Below are positions 10,761 through 28,300 of a stretch of DNA of 64,000 nt, piece by piece. This DNA comes from Doryteuthis pealeii (lineage: Eukaryota > Mollusca > Cephalopoda > Myopsida > Loliginidae), in contig CM042179.1 of the NCBI GenBank assembly GCA_023376005.1, positions 17,066,054 through 17,130,053 on the forward strand. The letters are read 5' to 3'. The notes beneath the pieces are model-generated. The model worked only from the letters and a program-made list of their open reading frames with translations. It did no database searches and had not been told where the DNA came from. A program made the translations under genes and the position numbers. Numbering within the stretch: position 1 is the first letter of the stretch; every line of letters begins with the position of its first letter.

Positions 10761-11734
10761 TGCATATATATATATATATATATGCGCTCAGGATTATTAT
10801 TATTAGTTATTTGAAACAAAATAATTGGTTAGAAATTATTGGTGTTAGATATGAATGCTTGAAATCATAACCGTGTACAAACAAATGATTATCATTAAAT
10901 ATAGATAGTTACTTTAAAACATATAATTATGTTTCAATTATAATATCTTCGGCGGTACATATACTAAAATAACTATGTATAAAGTATTAGTATTCTATAG
11001 GAGTATGCAATATAACTGTGCAAACAAATTATTATTATTATAGATTTAAAAAGTGCGATTGTAATAGAACGTTGAAAATATAAATAGTTATAATTGTAAT
11101 CAAACATTTACAAATAAATCAAATTTCGGTATTAAATAACTCATAGGGAGTTGATATACCATTAAACAAATAAACCAAATAAAATCTCTTCATCCAAACG
11201 ATTTTAAATCAATAAAAAGAAACCTTGGCACAATCATAATTCGATAAACAACACACAAGAAATTGTTTATGCTATTCAGAAAGAAAAAAAAAAACAGCCT
11301 ATTTTGTTTCTTCGTATAATATTCGAACTTCAGAGTGTTAATCAAAGTTTACAGAAAATAAGTTTAAAGCCCAGAAAATGCAATTATGTCAACAAGAAAA
11401 TTCCTCATAGAAGAGACAAGATTTTATTTCATAGTTGAAGCAAAGAAAAAAAAATTAGTGTCAATTTCCAACTTGTGAAAGAAACGAAAACTGATTGGCG
11501 TTCGTTTCTAATTGAATAATAATTGTAAAATTTAGAGCAGAACAATGCGTTTAATTTCTTGGTAGTGATGTGACTGTTAGATTTTCTTAATAGTAATTGC
11601 GGTTATTAGAATTATTGGCCATTCTCTGTCAAAACATATGTATACTCATGTAAAAAAAAAAAAGTTAAAAATCCACCATTGACTGGATCACATCTTTTAA
11701 GTGAAAAAATACAAGTATCATTTTCTTTTATTGA

Positions 11735-11740
<6 letters not shown>
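10761..11740. other. AT-rich sequence
   Basis: Contains (AT)n at about 10765-10783, just after the LINE tail. Nothing else recognised. Confidence 0.5.

Positions 11741-11798
<58 letters not shown>
11741..11798. repeat. (AT)n microsatellite
   Basis: About 29 AT units without interruption. Confidence 0.95.
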
Positions 11799-11800
<2 letters not shown>

Positions 11801-13191
11801 TGATGGGGATCATTCCATGAGAAGTTCAACTGTAATGTTACAGGTTAACAGTTGTGAGAGTTTGATGTGAACGGACATCCGAAGATGGTCAAGAGAAAAG
11901 ATGACCCAGTCTTCTAACAAGGCCACCTTTGAAGTCTTGAACTTTATTTGCGTTTTGTTTTTGTTTCAACTTCTAACCTAAATTGTAATGATCAGCTTTA
12001 AGCCACCCCTAGATATAATTAATTCCCCAACAACCCTATACCCTGTCCCTCTCACTTCCCCTCGCCTCATCCAAATATCTAGACCCAACCCCTCCTAAAC
12101 CGAAACCCTTTCTCTTAATTTAGAGATTCAAACCCCTGAGTTCCGAGAAACATTTAGCCTAATGATGTTGCATTTGTGCAGTTGAAATAAATTATTATGA
12201 TGTAGCAAATTTTAAGTTTTTCCTTCATTTATTCATTATATATTTAGGTAACTTTTATGCAATGGAATAAGTTTTGGTTGACATTTCAAAAAATCAAAGT
12301 AGACATATCGTGAGTATTATAGCATTTTCAAATGACAGATGCTTTACAAACTTGAACACAAATTGTGCACTATATGAACCCATATTCAAATTATGCAGAT
12401 ATTGAGCAAAAAGCCAAGTGTTTCCTTGAATAATAATAACTCAAAGAGAACACATGCGAAATCGTGAGTATAATTATTTGTTTACTCAATCACTATTCAC
12501 TCGTTGAATTTTAAATGCTTTCCTAGAAGTCGGTCATTTTTTTTGCATCTGGTCCAGTCAAAACACCAAAATGTTTATAAAAAATTAAACATTGTATTTG
12601 TATTTCTTTATGTGTAAAGAGATTGTAAGAAATTAGTCAAATTATATCCAGAAGATCTAGATCCATTAGAATTATTCTAAACTGACTTTCTTTGCCCCAA
12701 TTAAATTTAAATTTGTGCCGTTTGATAACTTAATTTCTAGTGTTTTATTTTTCTAATAGAAAACATACTCGCGCTTCTATTTACCACTCAGTGTCATTTT
12801 CAAAAGTGAAAAGGATTAAAAAAATGATCAGTGAAGCACAATTGATCAAAACAAATGAATAATGTGTACTAAGTGAGAACTTTCTAGCGAAATAAACATT
12901 TCCAGTATCGCCAACAAATTTATCCTGATTAAATCTAGTAAATATAAATTCTATATTGTAGGGTATCACTTTTGACATTTGGAATAGATAGCTACATTAA
13001 AATAATACATTTGCGGGAATGTAGGGCGTATTTGCTATATTTAGATAATATATATTTAGCAGTATAGTAAATTTTTTAAAAAATCAGTTGAAAAAATATT
13101 CAGGAACCTACAATGTTAGACCAAAGCTATAGAGGTAAAGACCTCTTAAAATCATGGAATTATAGGGCTTTTCTTAAATATTCTTTATCAA

Positions 13192-13224
<33 letters not shown>

Positions 13225-14063
13225 ATGGCAGGAAACACGCGAAGTATGCTTTGTTTGAAAATTGGACACCGGTCCGCAAAATTATTCGAATGATTAAGAC
13301 TGTTTTTAGAGATGAATTAACAAACAAAACCCCGTTAAAATTTTGGTGCTGATGCTTCGAACGTGGCTGTGAATCTGCTGAAACGATCCACATCCTTGAA
13401 TACTTTAAACAAGTAAAACACTCAATAACGTTGAATTACAATCAAAGGAAATCGGCGATTGACGGTGCGAAAATTAAAAGAAAATCTAAAGATTCCATTT
13501 GTTCAGTTATTTTCAATATCTCAATTACGCATTATTTATCTCGTGTCGATTTTTGACAAAGCAAGGCATCATCCAGGTTTGTCCGACTATCCATAGAACC
13601 AAGACTTGTCTCCCTTTCTTTTTATGAAGCTAAAATCGCAGTTGAAACTGAGAACGGGTGTTATAGCGATCCTTAAAGAGGACTTTGCGAACTGTTTTTA
13701 AAAGGAGGAATGGACGCAGGGATAATGGTGCGCGATCCAAAGAGAAGTACTTTGAAGGATACTAATTTAATTTAATTACTAATGTAATTTAACTAAAGTG
13801 CGCTAATTTTCCCTTAATATTAAATAACTGAATATTTTTGAAAAGTTTTACCTATTACACTTTTAATCTGAATACAATTCCTCATCGGTATTAAGATCAT
13901 ATTTGAAAATATTTATCAAAAATTAAAATCATTTTGTGAAAAGCTCTAACTAGACCTATTTCTTAAAAAAAAAAAAGAAAAAAGTTTTTAACATGTTTTG
14001 CTAATATCGAACATTTTTTAAAAATACAAATAGTTCGATAATTTTATTTTCTTCTTTATTCTA
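11799..14063. other. Intergenic; possible retroelement tail and C-rich patch
   Basis: The block 11860-11935 (GAACGGACATCCGAAGATGG and onward) next to the (AT)n run resembles a retroelement 3' end, but no family was identified. A C-rich patch lies at 12000-12130. (GT)15 sits at 13193-13222. The rest is AT-rich and no gene is supported. Confidence 0.4.
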
Positions 14064-15461
14064 TAGGTACCACCAATTTGACCCTGTGCAATTTACCCCC
14101 CCTACATTTAACACAATGAAACTTGCAGAAAAAATAATATTTTCTTGAAAAGATTTTTTCCATTCGAAAGAAAAAACATTAAACAAACTCCTGATGATTT
14201 TTTTAAAATTTTTTATCAGCTTACGAAAATAATGAAAATTATGATTGAAAAACAATGTTTTCATTTCTGCACTGTTAAATCAACTGAAATTTAACGTAGC
14301 TAAAAACAAGTTACGATAAGAGGATTTTTTAAAAATTCTATGAAAAATCAATTAATAATCTAATTTTCTCGAAAATTTCCATAAATGTTTACCATTGGAT
14401 GTAAATACATCTGAAATAGTTTTTTTCTAAAATATATTAGGGGAAATATTTTTTACGAGGTCTATTCCCCCCCCCTATTTTATTTTATGAGATAAAAAAA
14501 AATGACGCGTCAGAAAATTTTTTTTTTCTTTTTTTCTAAAAAGATAAGAGTCTGAATAACTATATCAATGAAATTGTATGAATGTACAACGTCTAGTTTT
14601 TTGAGGAAAAATTAATGAAATCGGAAATAAAAAGTGCAAAAAAATGTCATAATATTAATATTTGAAAACTTTTTTTTGCTTTTATAATTGGTATGTACTA
14701 TATTCTATTAAATTGTCAACAAAAAAAAATTTTTGTTTAAGAAATTAATTTTTAAGAGATTTTCAATCTTTTGTGTGATTAAATATTTTTATTTTCTGCG
14801 TGAAATAAATTAAATATTTTTTTTTTCCTGCGTCAAAAAATCGAATTTTTCACGGATATTTAAAAATATGAATTTTATAATTCAGGTGAACTAAACATTG
14901 GTCCGATACGAGCTCGATTAATATTTTAAAAAGAATTTGTAATTTTTGTTGTTGAATAGTAATGTGTGATCCTTAGAATGTACGGAAGGGCATTGCTGAC
15001 ATTTGTTTTACAAAGAGATGAGACGCTTCTAAGTAACCGAAGTTTGTTCCTGTTAGGCTGACAGTGTTAGCGTGAAAAAAATTATTTTATTTAACTTTTT
15101 TTCAATAATTAAAATAAAAAGTAAGTATAATAGATTATTTTATCATTTTTACTCTTAGAAAAAAATATTCAAATTTTCATTCCATACTTTTACGGGTTAT
15201 CGTAAAAGGGAAATAATTAGTAACTTTTCTGTCTATATTACGGTCTGAAAATTACCCTTTCGCATGTAATACGGATAGGTTTGTTTATTTTTTAAGATAA
15301 CGATGTAATTTTTCCCAGTCGGATAATTTGATCTTTGAATTAACTATTTTTCTTTGTAACAACCCTGTACGATCTTTTTTTACGAGATTTTTGATAAACA
15401 AAGTTCGGAAATATCTATTTCCGTTTTATTCAAAATGGCATAAACGGTCTGGTGGTACCTA
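14064..15461 (+). mobile_element. Family B DNA element, copy B1
   Basis: A 1,398-bp non-coding element with terminal inverted repeats TAGGTACCACCA and TGGTGGTACCTA. It is flanked by identical 8-bp direct repeats TTATTCTA (14056-14063 and 15462-15469). The whole body is found as a reverse complement at 34465-35968. C homopolymers lie near the left end (about 14095) and near 14467. No transposase frame is visible. The 8-bp duplication fits hAT and a few other superfamilies; assignment is open. Confidence 0.85.
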
Positions 15462-15469
15462 TTATTCTA

Positions 15470-18099
15470 TATATGCAAGAAGATATATATACTTGAAATA
15501 GTAATCATGTTTGAAAGAGGCGTAATATTTTAAAATCTAAACACTGATGTAATCCTGTGAGCTTTACATCAAATTTTTATCAATGAAACGTTTCTGGGAT
15601 TTTCCATGAATTTAGAGAAAAAAAATATAAAAAAATATAAAAAACAACTACATAATTTGACAAAAATGTTAAATACCTTCAGAATGCTTTATTTTAAAAA
15701 ATATTTTTTTTAATATCAAATCAAATTAAGAAAATATGAAATTAATGCATTTTTCTTTCGTATAAATAATGTATAGATTTTTTAATCTTTTGTATACGAA
15801 AAAAATTATTTATCTTTGAAGAGTTGAAAAAAGTGTTGTTGTTTTTTTTTGTTTTGTTTTTTAAATATTTATGAAATAAAAAAACAACTAAAAATGCTCA
15901 AATATCGGCATCTGGGAAATAAATAAACGATCGAGTGTTTTTTTAACAATTGCTGTGTTGAATCTAGTCAAATTAATTAGCTTCATAATAAAATATAAAA
16001 CTTGTAACACAAAAATGACTTTTTCCCCCTAATAATGCCATTACTTAATTTAATTGAGAATAAAATTTCAGATTAAATTTCTCGTTTAGATATTCACTGT
16101 CTATTGTTTACGCATGGTAAAAAACCTGTTCAAATATAAAAAATATCACTTAAACCAATAAATTTAAAATACTGTTTCATAAAGTTTATCTTATGAAGCC
16201 CATAAAAGAGTATGTTTTAAGGCAACTGTTTTGAAAGCGATATTTTCTGAAAGAACTCAAGTGAACATTTGAAAAGATGAAATAGTATTCATTTTTATAT
16301 ATCACAATAAAAGGTTGCCTTGTTTACGTTTATAGTGTATAGCCAGCGCCTTCTAAGATATACTTAGAGCGCCTTGGTATAGTGCACTTCACAAGACAAC
16401 GTAATCAAAAGTGTTTTATATTTAGAATTTTTTTTATCAAGTTGCGATCACCTGGTATCTACAATGAAGAGTATTGCAATGAACACAGACGCACGCCCGC
16501 ACACACACACGTCCACAAGTCTCCCTCTTAAATCATTTTCTCTAGAGTTGACAGCTAGGTCAAAAACAAAACGCTAGGTAATCTTTGCAAAAAATATTAT
16601 GAATATGTACAAGCGCTACAAAAAATATGCTAAAATATTTTAGCATATAGTTATCCAAAAGAACACTGTCTCATTTGTTTGTTATGAGAAGTGTACGTAA
16701 TTAAAATAAACACCAGTTAAATTATGAAAATACTTTGTCAACAATTTTAATGCTCAAATAAAAATTAACCTTCAGTTGGAGGCTGCTAAAAACTTTCAGA
16801 CTCAGGATCTCGCCAGTAGCCATCAGAGCATTAAAATTCGATAAATTCCAACCTCCGGGTACTACAGATCGCCTTTTCCACAAATGGACGTAGGAGTAAT
16901 CGAATATTTTTAGTATCCTTCAGTGCATGCAGGTTGGAATTTATCATATTATAAAGATGTACATTGGCTGTTTCTGGCAGTGTTTAGTAGCAATTTCCTT
17001 AGAGGAAAAAAGAAAAGATAAGAATAGAACGAGAACAACTGAATATATTTTATAAAAGAAATAATAAAAATCTTACCATTAAAATAGCCTGACTAAAAAT
17101 AGAATTAAAAAAAAACTGTTTTACTATTGTAATTTATATTCGTGGAAAATATGCACATGTGCAATAGAACTTAAAGGGACATTCGTCCTGAGACATTCAA
17201 ACTTGTGACCAGGTTGGGAAGGAAAACTTTTCTTTTTAAATATGAATTGCAAAGAAACTCAATGGATTTTTTTTCTCGTTTATTGCCTATTTCTATGGTA
17301 CTTGGAAGATGATTTAAAAGAAAAATATGAATATCTGAAGCTGAAAACTTGTTTTCAAAAAATAGCTATTGCCCTCTCTATCTGAAAAGGGCGTGCAGTA
17401 TTTGGAGGCATCTCATGCACATTCCCATACAAATAAAGAACTGACCGGTCTGAAAGCAAAATGGATAGGACGATTCCAATCTTAATCTGCAAATAGGAAG
17501 AATATTATCAGTATAAGAATTTGTAGATATATATTTACTTAGAATATTAAAGCACCCTACACACATTGCTACTTTTGCTCTTGATGCATGGGCAACTGAA
17601 GAAAAGAAAAAGAGATTGTTTTATCATACAGGCACTTTTTGGTTATTCTTTTCGTTCTAATGTCTTTATTAAATTCATATTCACAGGATATTCGTACAAA
17701 AAAGCTTAAAATTGTGCTAGAGATTTATAACTATATCGGTTTTAACCTTGTATGAGAAAAGCTAAAGCATCTATTTAGGGAGTTAAAATCATTTCGGCTC
17801 AAGATTCTCACCTATTAAAACCTGGCCAGTTGCTTGAAAAATAATTAGATTTGAAGTAAGAAAAAACTAAGGAGAAGAAAGAAAAGAAAAAATAACTTGT
17901 ACAATTTAGTAACAATTTTACATATAACAACTTTTTTTTCCAAGTATAAAATGAAGTGCCAAAAAATTAGAGGCAACAGTATACTGAATGTTTTCATCTT
18001 CTCCCACTTTTAGAAAAGAACATAATCGAACGATGTGTGTGACAGAATAAGTGAGGCAGCCATGGCACAAACAGGATTTAACACCATTTTACCCCCCCC
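15470..18099. other. AT-rich sequence with small palindromes
   Basis: Contains a perfect 24-bp palindrome at 16626-16649 and 15-bp inverted repeats 16840-16854 and 16931-16945 around 76 nt. No gene supported. Confidence 0.5.
16626..16649. repeat. Perfect 24-bp palindrome, no loop
   Basis: ATATGCTAAAAT is followed immediately by its reverse complement. Confidence 0.9.
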
Positions 18100-18890
18100 C
18101 CGCCACCCGAAATAACTGTTGTGGCCAGAAAGATTGGCACCTTATTCCATAGGTGACAACTGTTCTAAATTTGATCTCGTGCAATGGTAGCAGGGTTATG
18201 CGACGAATATATGAATTCTGGAGACACATTAGCGATATGTGGAAACTGCAGTGCTCACAAACGAAACAAGAACGAGACCGCCGGAAACTGGCAAAGATGC
18301 TAACAAAAGGAGGGTGGCCATATTGAATAAAATTACGTAATTATTCAACGCTGGTTGCCCAACTCCATCAGTCATCGCACTATACAGCGTACATTGGATT
18401 CCATGGGGTTTCATGGGCATCAACCATTACTGACTGCACAGCATTAGTTACTGGCCCATAGAACATCGACATTGGACCGTAAAAGACTGAGGCTGTGTCA
18501 CCTGGTTAGTCACGTTTCCATTTTTTTCAGGTAGACAATTGACTTCATGTATGGAGCAGACTGCATTCTACCATGAATCTAGCCTCACAATCTGGGGAGG
18601 GGGGGGGCCTCTGTAATGGAATAGAATGTGTTCTGTTACAGTTTATAAGAATAATGTGTGAAACTGAAGTGTATTTATATATTCGGTAAACAGATCTTAT
18701 TGTAGACCATATTTCCCAGTGATGAGATTATGTTCCATAAAGGTAATGCAATCTCATCACAATGCATAAGGACATCAAATTGGTTTCCAGAACATTCAGA
18801 TAACTTCAAGGTATTATTTTGGTCCCTATGCTCTCCATTGGACATAAAACAGAACATGTTGCCGTTCTACTAAATTCTTTGCAACAAACA
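18100..18890 (+). pseudogene. Tc1-like transposase remnant
   Basis: Broken frames spell Tc1-family segments in order. They are a helix-turn-helix-like ISRTFHRCQLF (about 18140), HRTIQRTLDSMGFHGHQPLL (about 18374-18435), EHRHWTVKD (about 18462), LHVW followed by SRLHSTMNLASQSG (about 18547-18595), then WFPEHSDNFKVLF and CSPLDIK (about 18780-18850). The last matches the usual EHS..FKVL.W..SPDLNPIEH block. The W-SDES region with the first catalytic Asp has become LVTF, and the terminal inverted repeats were not found. It is inactive. A G10 tract interrupts the frame near 18597, and a SINE pair follows. Confidence 0.8.
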
Positions 18891-18927
18891 ATGAGACATA
18901 GAACGTACTTGGATAGATATAATCATG

Positions 18928-19051
18928 CATCGTGGTGCAAGCTAGTCTCACAGATCGATTACTACTGAATAGCAAGTTCGATCCACGCTGGATGCCCCAT
19001 TGCGTCACATCCTACCCGTAGCGAATGGGTCGTATAAATGCCTACATTGAG
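18928..19051 (+). mobile_element. tRNA-derived SINE (S2 family), first of a tandem pair
   Basis: Begins CATCGTGGTGCAAGCTAG, carries a box-B-like AAGTTCGATCC and ends with CACATCCTACCCGTAGCGAA. The head is diverged from a tRNA. It is followed directly by a second copy in the same orientation. Confidence 0.75.
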
Positions 19052-19180
19052 AGTCCCATCGTGCTGTAATGGTTAGCGAGGTAGATCCATAATTACCGAG
19101 AAGCGAGTTCGATCCTCGCTGGATGCTCCATATTTTGCGACCTTGCATCCTACCCGTAGCAAACGGATTGTGTACTCATA
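19052..19180 (+). mobile_element. tRNA-derived SINE (S2 family), second of a tandem pair
   Basis: Box A region CTGTAATGGTTAGCGAGG and box B CGAGTTCGATCC are both well formed for RNA polymerase III. The body repeats TCGCTGGATGC and CATCCTACCCGTAGC. Of the four S2 copies in the window this has the best preserved promoter. Confidence 0.8.
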
Positions 19181-19638
19181 CAATGACTTTTACATCCCAT
19201 ACCACACCGTTATTCAGGTGAAGAAAGAAGTTTATACGTTATTAGGTTGCTGTCTAATTTTTGAGCACTTCAGTTTATTAATAACAATTTTAATGTTGAC
19301 AAAAACTTATTAAACACATTTCAAAAGTAATTAAAAGAAAATGCTAGATATCAATATGATTGTTTAATTTTTAACACAGTTAAGAAAAATGTTTTAACTA
19401 TATATTACAATTATAATATAAGAAACCAAAATTAATAGAATGTATTTTTGTTTTCAGTGGGATGCCTTTGACTATTAGCATATTTTCCATGTAAACTTAC
19501 AGCTTAAATAATCTTTATTTTTTCCCCAGTTTCTTTAACTATGACAAAATCATGAAACGATGAAATTTTGTAACAATCAAAATCTGAGTTGACCTACAAA
19601 AGAATTATCAAATTCAAATCTTCAAATACAGTTAACTT

Positions 19639-19673
<35 letters not shown>

Positions 19674-20810
19674 TCAAAAGCTAAAAATGTACAAATTTAT
19701 TAGATGCAAAAATTATTTGGAACCTGAATTCTGTTGTGTTGGATAGTTTTCTGGAAATAAAAATAAATAACACTCGTTACAATTACTAAATGTCTTTTCT
19801 AATTTTCTTTTCATGAAACTAACACCAGGATCGATTAGAACATTAGACAAATATTCAAAAAGTGAAAAAAAGTAACTTTAAAACATAATACTTTTAATCA
19901 ATTTATTTCGTTTAAATAGACAACTTACATTTAATATTTGATACAAATGTTCACATTATTAACCTTCAGCAGTCAAATTGGACCATAAATTATGATGAAT
20001 ATCAACAATGAAAGAACAAATTTCATAATAGATTTAAGCATACAATATACAATTTTGTAAGATGTCAAATCTGAACTATAATAAAATATAATCTTTTATT
20101 GCTATATCATTTCTATTATATTTCATACACATCCTGAAAAACAAACAACAAAACAAAACACAACCCTGCTGCCAACAAAGCCGTTGTCGGGTGGTAACTC
20201 TGGTCAGACTTTTTTTTCTGTTAGGTCCAAAACACCATAAAACTATATAAAATAATGATATGGTTTCCAGATGAAACCAAAATTTACTACCAAGAGTAAT
20301 TGCATTAAATACAAAAAAAAAAAAAAAAAAAAAAAAAGTCGCGTTTACAAAGCTAAAGAAGAACCTAGATAGACAACTTAGCTTAAAATGTTGTCCATAA
20401 AAGACAAGCTCACCAACGTTGAACTTGAGTTTGTCCAAAACTATTTTTCACATTGCTGCAATTTAATTAAGTGGCTGAAATAAAAAAAATTAAAAAAATA
20501 AAAAGCACGAGATGGCGTTGTGATTTTTTTCTTCTTCTGAATGAAAATAATCAAGAAATGTGTATAATATAGTGTTTTTTTTCTCTCTCTCTCTCAATTA
20601 ACTAAGTTAAATACAGAATACTGATTATATGTTGTAAAAATAACTAGGTTGCATAAATCCAATTGTTTGTATAGAACAAAAAGTGTTCGTACATGGTGAG
20701 ATTATAAGAGTACTTATAACAAATTCTATAAATAGAATTTGACTGGAAATTGAGTTCAACAAGTGCCAAAGTCAATCTTTAAATCGAGTATTAAAACATA
20801 TGGAATGTGT
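19181..20810. other. AT-rich sequence with poly(T) and poly(A)
   Basis: A T30 tract lies at 19641-19670 and an A run at about 20312-20337. The 120-codon minus-strand frame at 20076-20438 spans the A run and is not protein-like. Confidence 0.5.
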
Positions 20811-21065
20811 TTGTGGTGTCACGGTCATTGTAGTATGAAATGGACACAGCGACCAGAGTTAAAAATCCTGAACGAAACTGTTTGCATTTCAGTCCAATTA
20901 TTCTTCCTCAAACTATAAGTAAATAGTAGGGAAAACTGGGCTCTTTAAGCTTGATATGGCAACAGGTATAGGAGAAAGAAAATTCTTAATTAAAACCTGT
21001 TAAATCCCACTTAACAAATTGAGATTGTGTTGCATTCTGCTGGTGGCGAAGGGGTTGAATAAATA
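20811..21065 (+). mobile_element. SINE-like repeat (S3 family)
   Basis: About 255 bp matching 22896-23162 along its length. It runs from TGTGGTGTCACGG, through AAATCCTGAACGA and a middle block ending in CAACAGGTATAGGAGAAAG, to AACCTGTTAAATCCC and GAAGGGGTTGAATAAATACAT. The AAATCCTGAAC motif resembles a decayed box B, so a tRNA origin is likely. Confidence 0.7.
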
Positions 21066-22895
21066 CATACATGTGGAATAATGAAAATATTTCAGATAAG
21101 AACACCAAACTTTTATACATTTCAGGAAATTCCCTAAATATCTTCCGGTATCATAAGCTGAATATTGATGAATAGGAAACATTAAAGACCAGAATTAAAC
21201 TTATTATTATTATTATTATACACTCAGTTTTAAAAAATATTGAACAAATCGGTTGAAATAGAATGATAGTAATAGTTTTTGCATCCCCAAAGTAGTAAAT
21301 ATTTTTTGATTGAAACTAAAATTCTTAGTCTTTCATAAAATGTATACTCACGTAGAACTTGTATTTTGTTGTTGTTACTAAAAATGGTCCTAAAACACAA
21401 ATAAATACATATATGTATCGAAATAAATAGCAACTTTTAAAGCCAGTGATGTATTTTTATTAAAAGCATTTTTTTAAAAACCTATCATTAAAAAAAGAAA
21501 AGATGTTTTTAGTAAACCCATATAGTAGTTGTTTCTTGTTGCGCACACAGAGGCAACATACTAAGAGAAATACCATTATTTGTATAATTTCTATTTTTGT
21601 TTTTTTTCACCTTGTTTCCCCAGTTTCTTTTCTTTTCTTTTTTTTAATGGATTACTTCAATTCACTCAATTCTCTTGCTATTTTGTTTCATAAATGTAGA
21701 TTATGGCTAACATGGATATCTTGATTCCTCAGGGTGTTAATATTGTCGTAAATTTTAATTTTTGACCAAAGGAGCCAAATGTAACATCTCTGAATGATGA
21801 TATTTTGACACTTTGTAATTAACAGTACATGTCACCATTGATGCCGTTTTGTTTTGTTTTGTTTTGTTTGTTTTTTAACACGTTTTGAAGTTTTGGGAAA
21901 AATATAGCTTTAATGAGCAGAGGGAGAGAAATTATATTTTATGTGCAAGAGAAAAATTTCAACAAGCTCTATTGAACGATACTGAGTAAAACAGAAAATA
22001 GTAGCCGACTGTAAAGAAAAATGATCAGGTTATGAGAATTTGTTGAAACTTGTACATGTAGTTAAGGCCCATTCCATACATAAACATTTTGCATGAAATA
22101 GATAAGATTATTCATGAAGTAGACATTGATGTTTTGGAAACCTGGGAAATTAATCTCAGGAAATACTCCCAGGGTGTCTTTTGGTATTCCAGTGTTTTTT
22201 TTTTTTTTTTGCATATAGATAGGAATGTCATGCTGGTGTGGTGTGTGGGTATATATCCTTTCTAAATACCCAAAGAGACTTATTAGGCTTCCAAACGATT
22301 TAGTTCAGCTTTGAATTAATTTTTTGTTGAGATAACTGTTCATATACTCAGAATGGAAATGGAGGTTATTTATAAATCCCCTATTCTGTCTTTGAAGTGA
22401 TAAACAATAACTTTTCTTGAATAGCAACAAAGTACAAACATTGTAATATACTTAGTGACAAGAATATTGATTATCTAAAAATTGATTCCTTACCCTTTAA
22501 GTTCTTTAATGCTTATGCCACAGAACAATTTGCTTTTGCAGAAATGGTAGATAAATCTACTTGTATTACAAAATAGTAGTGATTTTAATAATATAAAGGT
22601 TCATGGTGTTATTGACACTCCTGGAATTTAATTGTACTAATATTCATGGTTGAATAAACCATAAAATTAGACAATGAAATAAAAAAAATAAAAAAACTTA
22701 AGTTCAAAGCAAGAATTGTATCAAGAAGTTGTTGCTGATAATGATGATATTAATAACAAAGTAACATTTTTTTGTGAATATTCATAGTGATTACCATAAA
22801 AAATTTAAAAGAAATAATATAACATACAAAAAAAATCTATAATAAATTAATGTACAATAGCCAGAATTTTAGCTAATACTTAGTCCTTAGTAAGG
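21066..22895. other. AT-rich sequence, nothing recognised
   Basis: (ATT)n near 21200-21220 and (GTTTT)n near 21847-21880. Open frames here are short and AT-biased. Confidence 0.5.
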
Positions 22896-23162
22896 CATTG
22901 TGTTATGGTTGTTGTCATAGGAAATGGACACGGCCAGCTGAATTTAAATCCTGAATGAGCCTGGTTGCATTTCACATATCACTAAAAGATATACATCTAT
23001 TCTCCCTCCAGCTATGGGTAAATAGTGGAGAATGAAACCTTTAACCTTGGTTAGGCAACCAGTTAAGGGATAGGAAAATTCTGAATTCAAACCTGTTAAA
23101 ATCCGCTTAAACATTGACCTTGTGTCACATCCTGTTCTTGCTGAGGGGTTGGTAAATACATA
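22896..23162 (+). mobile_element. SINE-like repeat (S3 family)
   Basis: Second near-complete S3 copy: TGTTATGGTTGTTGTCATAG, AAATCCTGAATGAG, GCATTTCACATATC, CTATGGGTAAATAGTGG, GTTAAAATCCGC and the tail GAGGGGTTGGTAAATACAT. It ends at the same ATACAT as the 20.8 kb copy, which marks the 3' boundary. Confidence 0.75.
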
Positions 23163-23191
23163 TAGTCCTTTATCATTTAGGAGGGTTAAGG

Positions 23192-23255
23192 TTAGAACTT
23201 TTAATGAAAAAGAAAATCAAAGATTAGAACTTTTAATGTAAAAGAAAAGCAAAAT
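23192..23255 (+). repeat. 32-bp tandem duplication
   Basis: Two adjacent copies (23192-23223 and 23224-23255) beginning TTAGAACTTTTAATG, with a few mismatches. Confidence 0.85.
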
Positions 23256-23631
23256 TTAAAATATGCTAACCAATTTAAGCCTTAAAAACTTTATTGTTAA
23301 ATCCAGCTGTAATAACGAGAGTATTTGTAATCCTAACTGAAATTGAATTTTACTTTTGTGAGAAACAGCAAGAGGATCTTGTTACTGACAAGATTAATGA
23401 AATTTTAAAGAAATGAAACAGATGCACTTAATTTTCAGTTTATGAATAATTGTTTGTTCAATGTTTGTGGCAAAAGTAAATTATTAACCAAACTTATAAA
23501 CTGGCAACATGCACCTACACACTGCATGACATAAAACACTAATTCTATTAAAAATAAATAAAAAAGAATTATATATCACTGTTTAATTGCTACAGGATCT
23601 AAGGAAGGGTTAGTTAGTTGAAGGATGAGAG
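23256..23631. other. AT-rich sequence
   Basis: Nothing recognised. Confidence 0.5.
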
Positions 23632-23840
23632 TCCCCCTATGGTGTAATGACTAACACGCTGGACTGCAACACCATATCAAGCGAGTTTGAACTCCAGTTC
23701 ACTTTTGGGTTAATATCCTTGGGAAAGATTTTTTTTTAAAAGCACCTCGTCCTCCTGCTATGGGTTAAATAATACCACTACTGTTCTTCTATAAGAATGG
23801 TTTTGGAATTAAATAAGGCACAAAGGTTGATATGCTATTA
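23632..23840 (+). mobile_element. tRNA-derived SINE (S4 family)
   Basis: The tRNA-like head CCCCTATGGTGTAATGACTA contains box A, and GCGAGTTTGAACTCC contains box B. The body follows with CCTCGTCCTCCTGCTATGGG and ends in AT-rich sequence. The head is similar to 63640-63738 on the other strand. Confidence 0.75.
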
Positions 23841-28209
<4,369 letters not shown>

Positions 28210-28300
28210 CTTGTGGTGTACCAGTTATCATTTGTACGATGTGAACTGTTAGTTAAGTTCAAATCCTGAACAAGTCTGCATTTCACATAATGTTAATACT
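28210..28300 (+). mobile_element. SINE-like repeat fragment (S3 family)
   Basis: Head piece only: CTTGTGGTGTACCAG, then AAGTTCAAATCCTGAAC, a good box B, then TCTGCATTTCACAT. This copy best shows that S3 has a tRNA-like head. Confidence 0.65.

Noticed and set aside
10622..10870. Open frames of RE or SL repeats on both strands
   Set aside because: They are translations of the (GA)n tract in the LINE tail.
13113..13352. 79-codon frame with VCVCVC
   Set aside because: Driven by the (GT)15 microsatellite.
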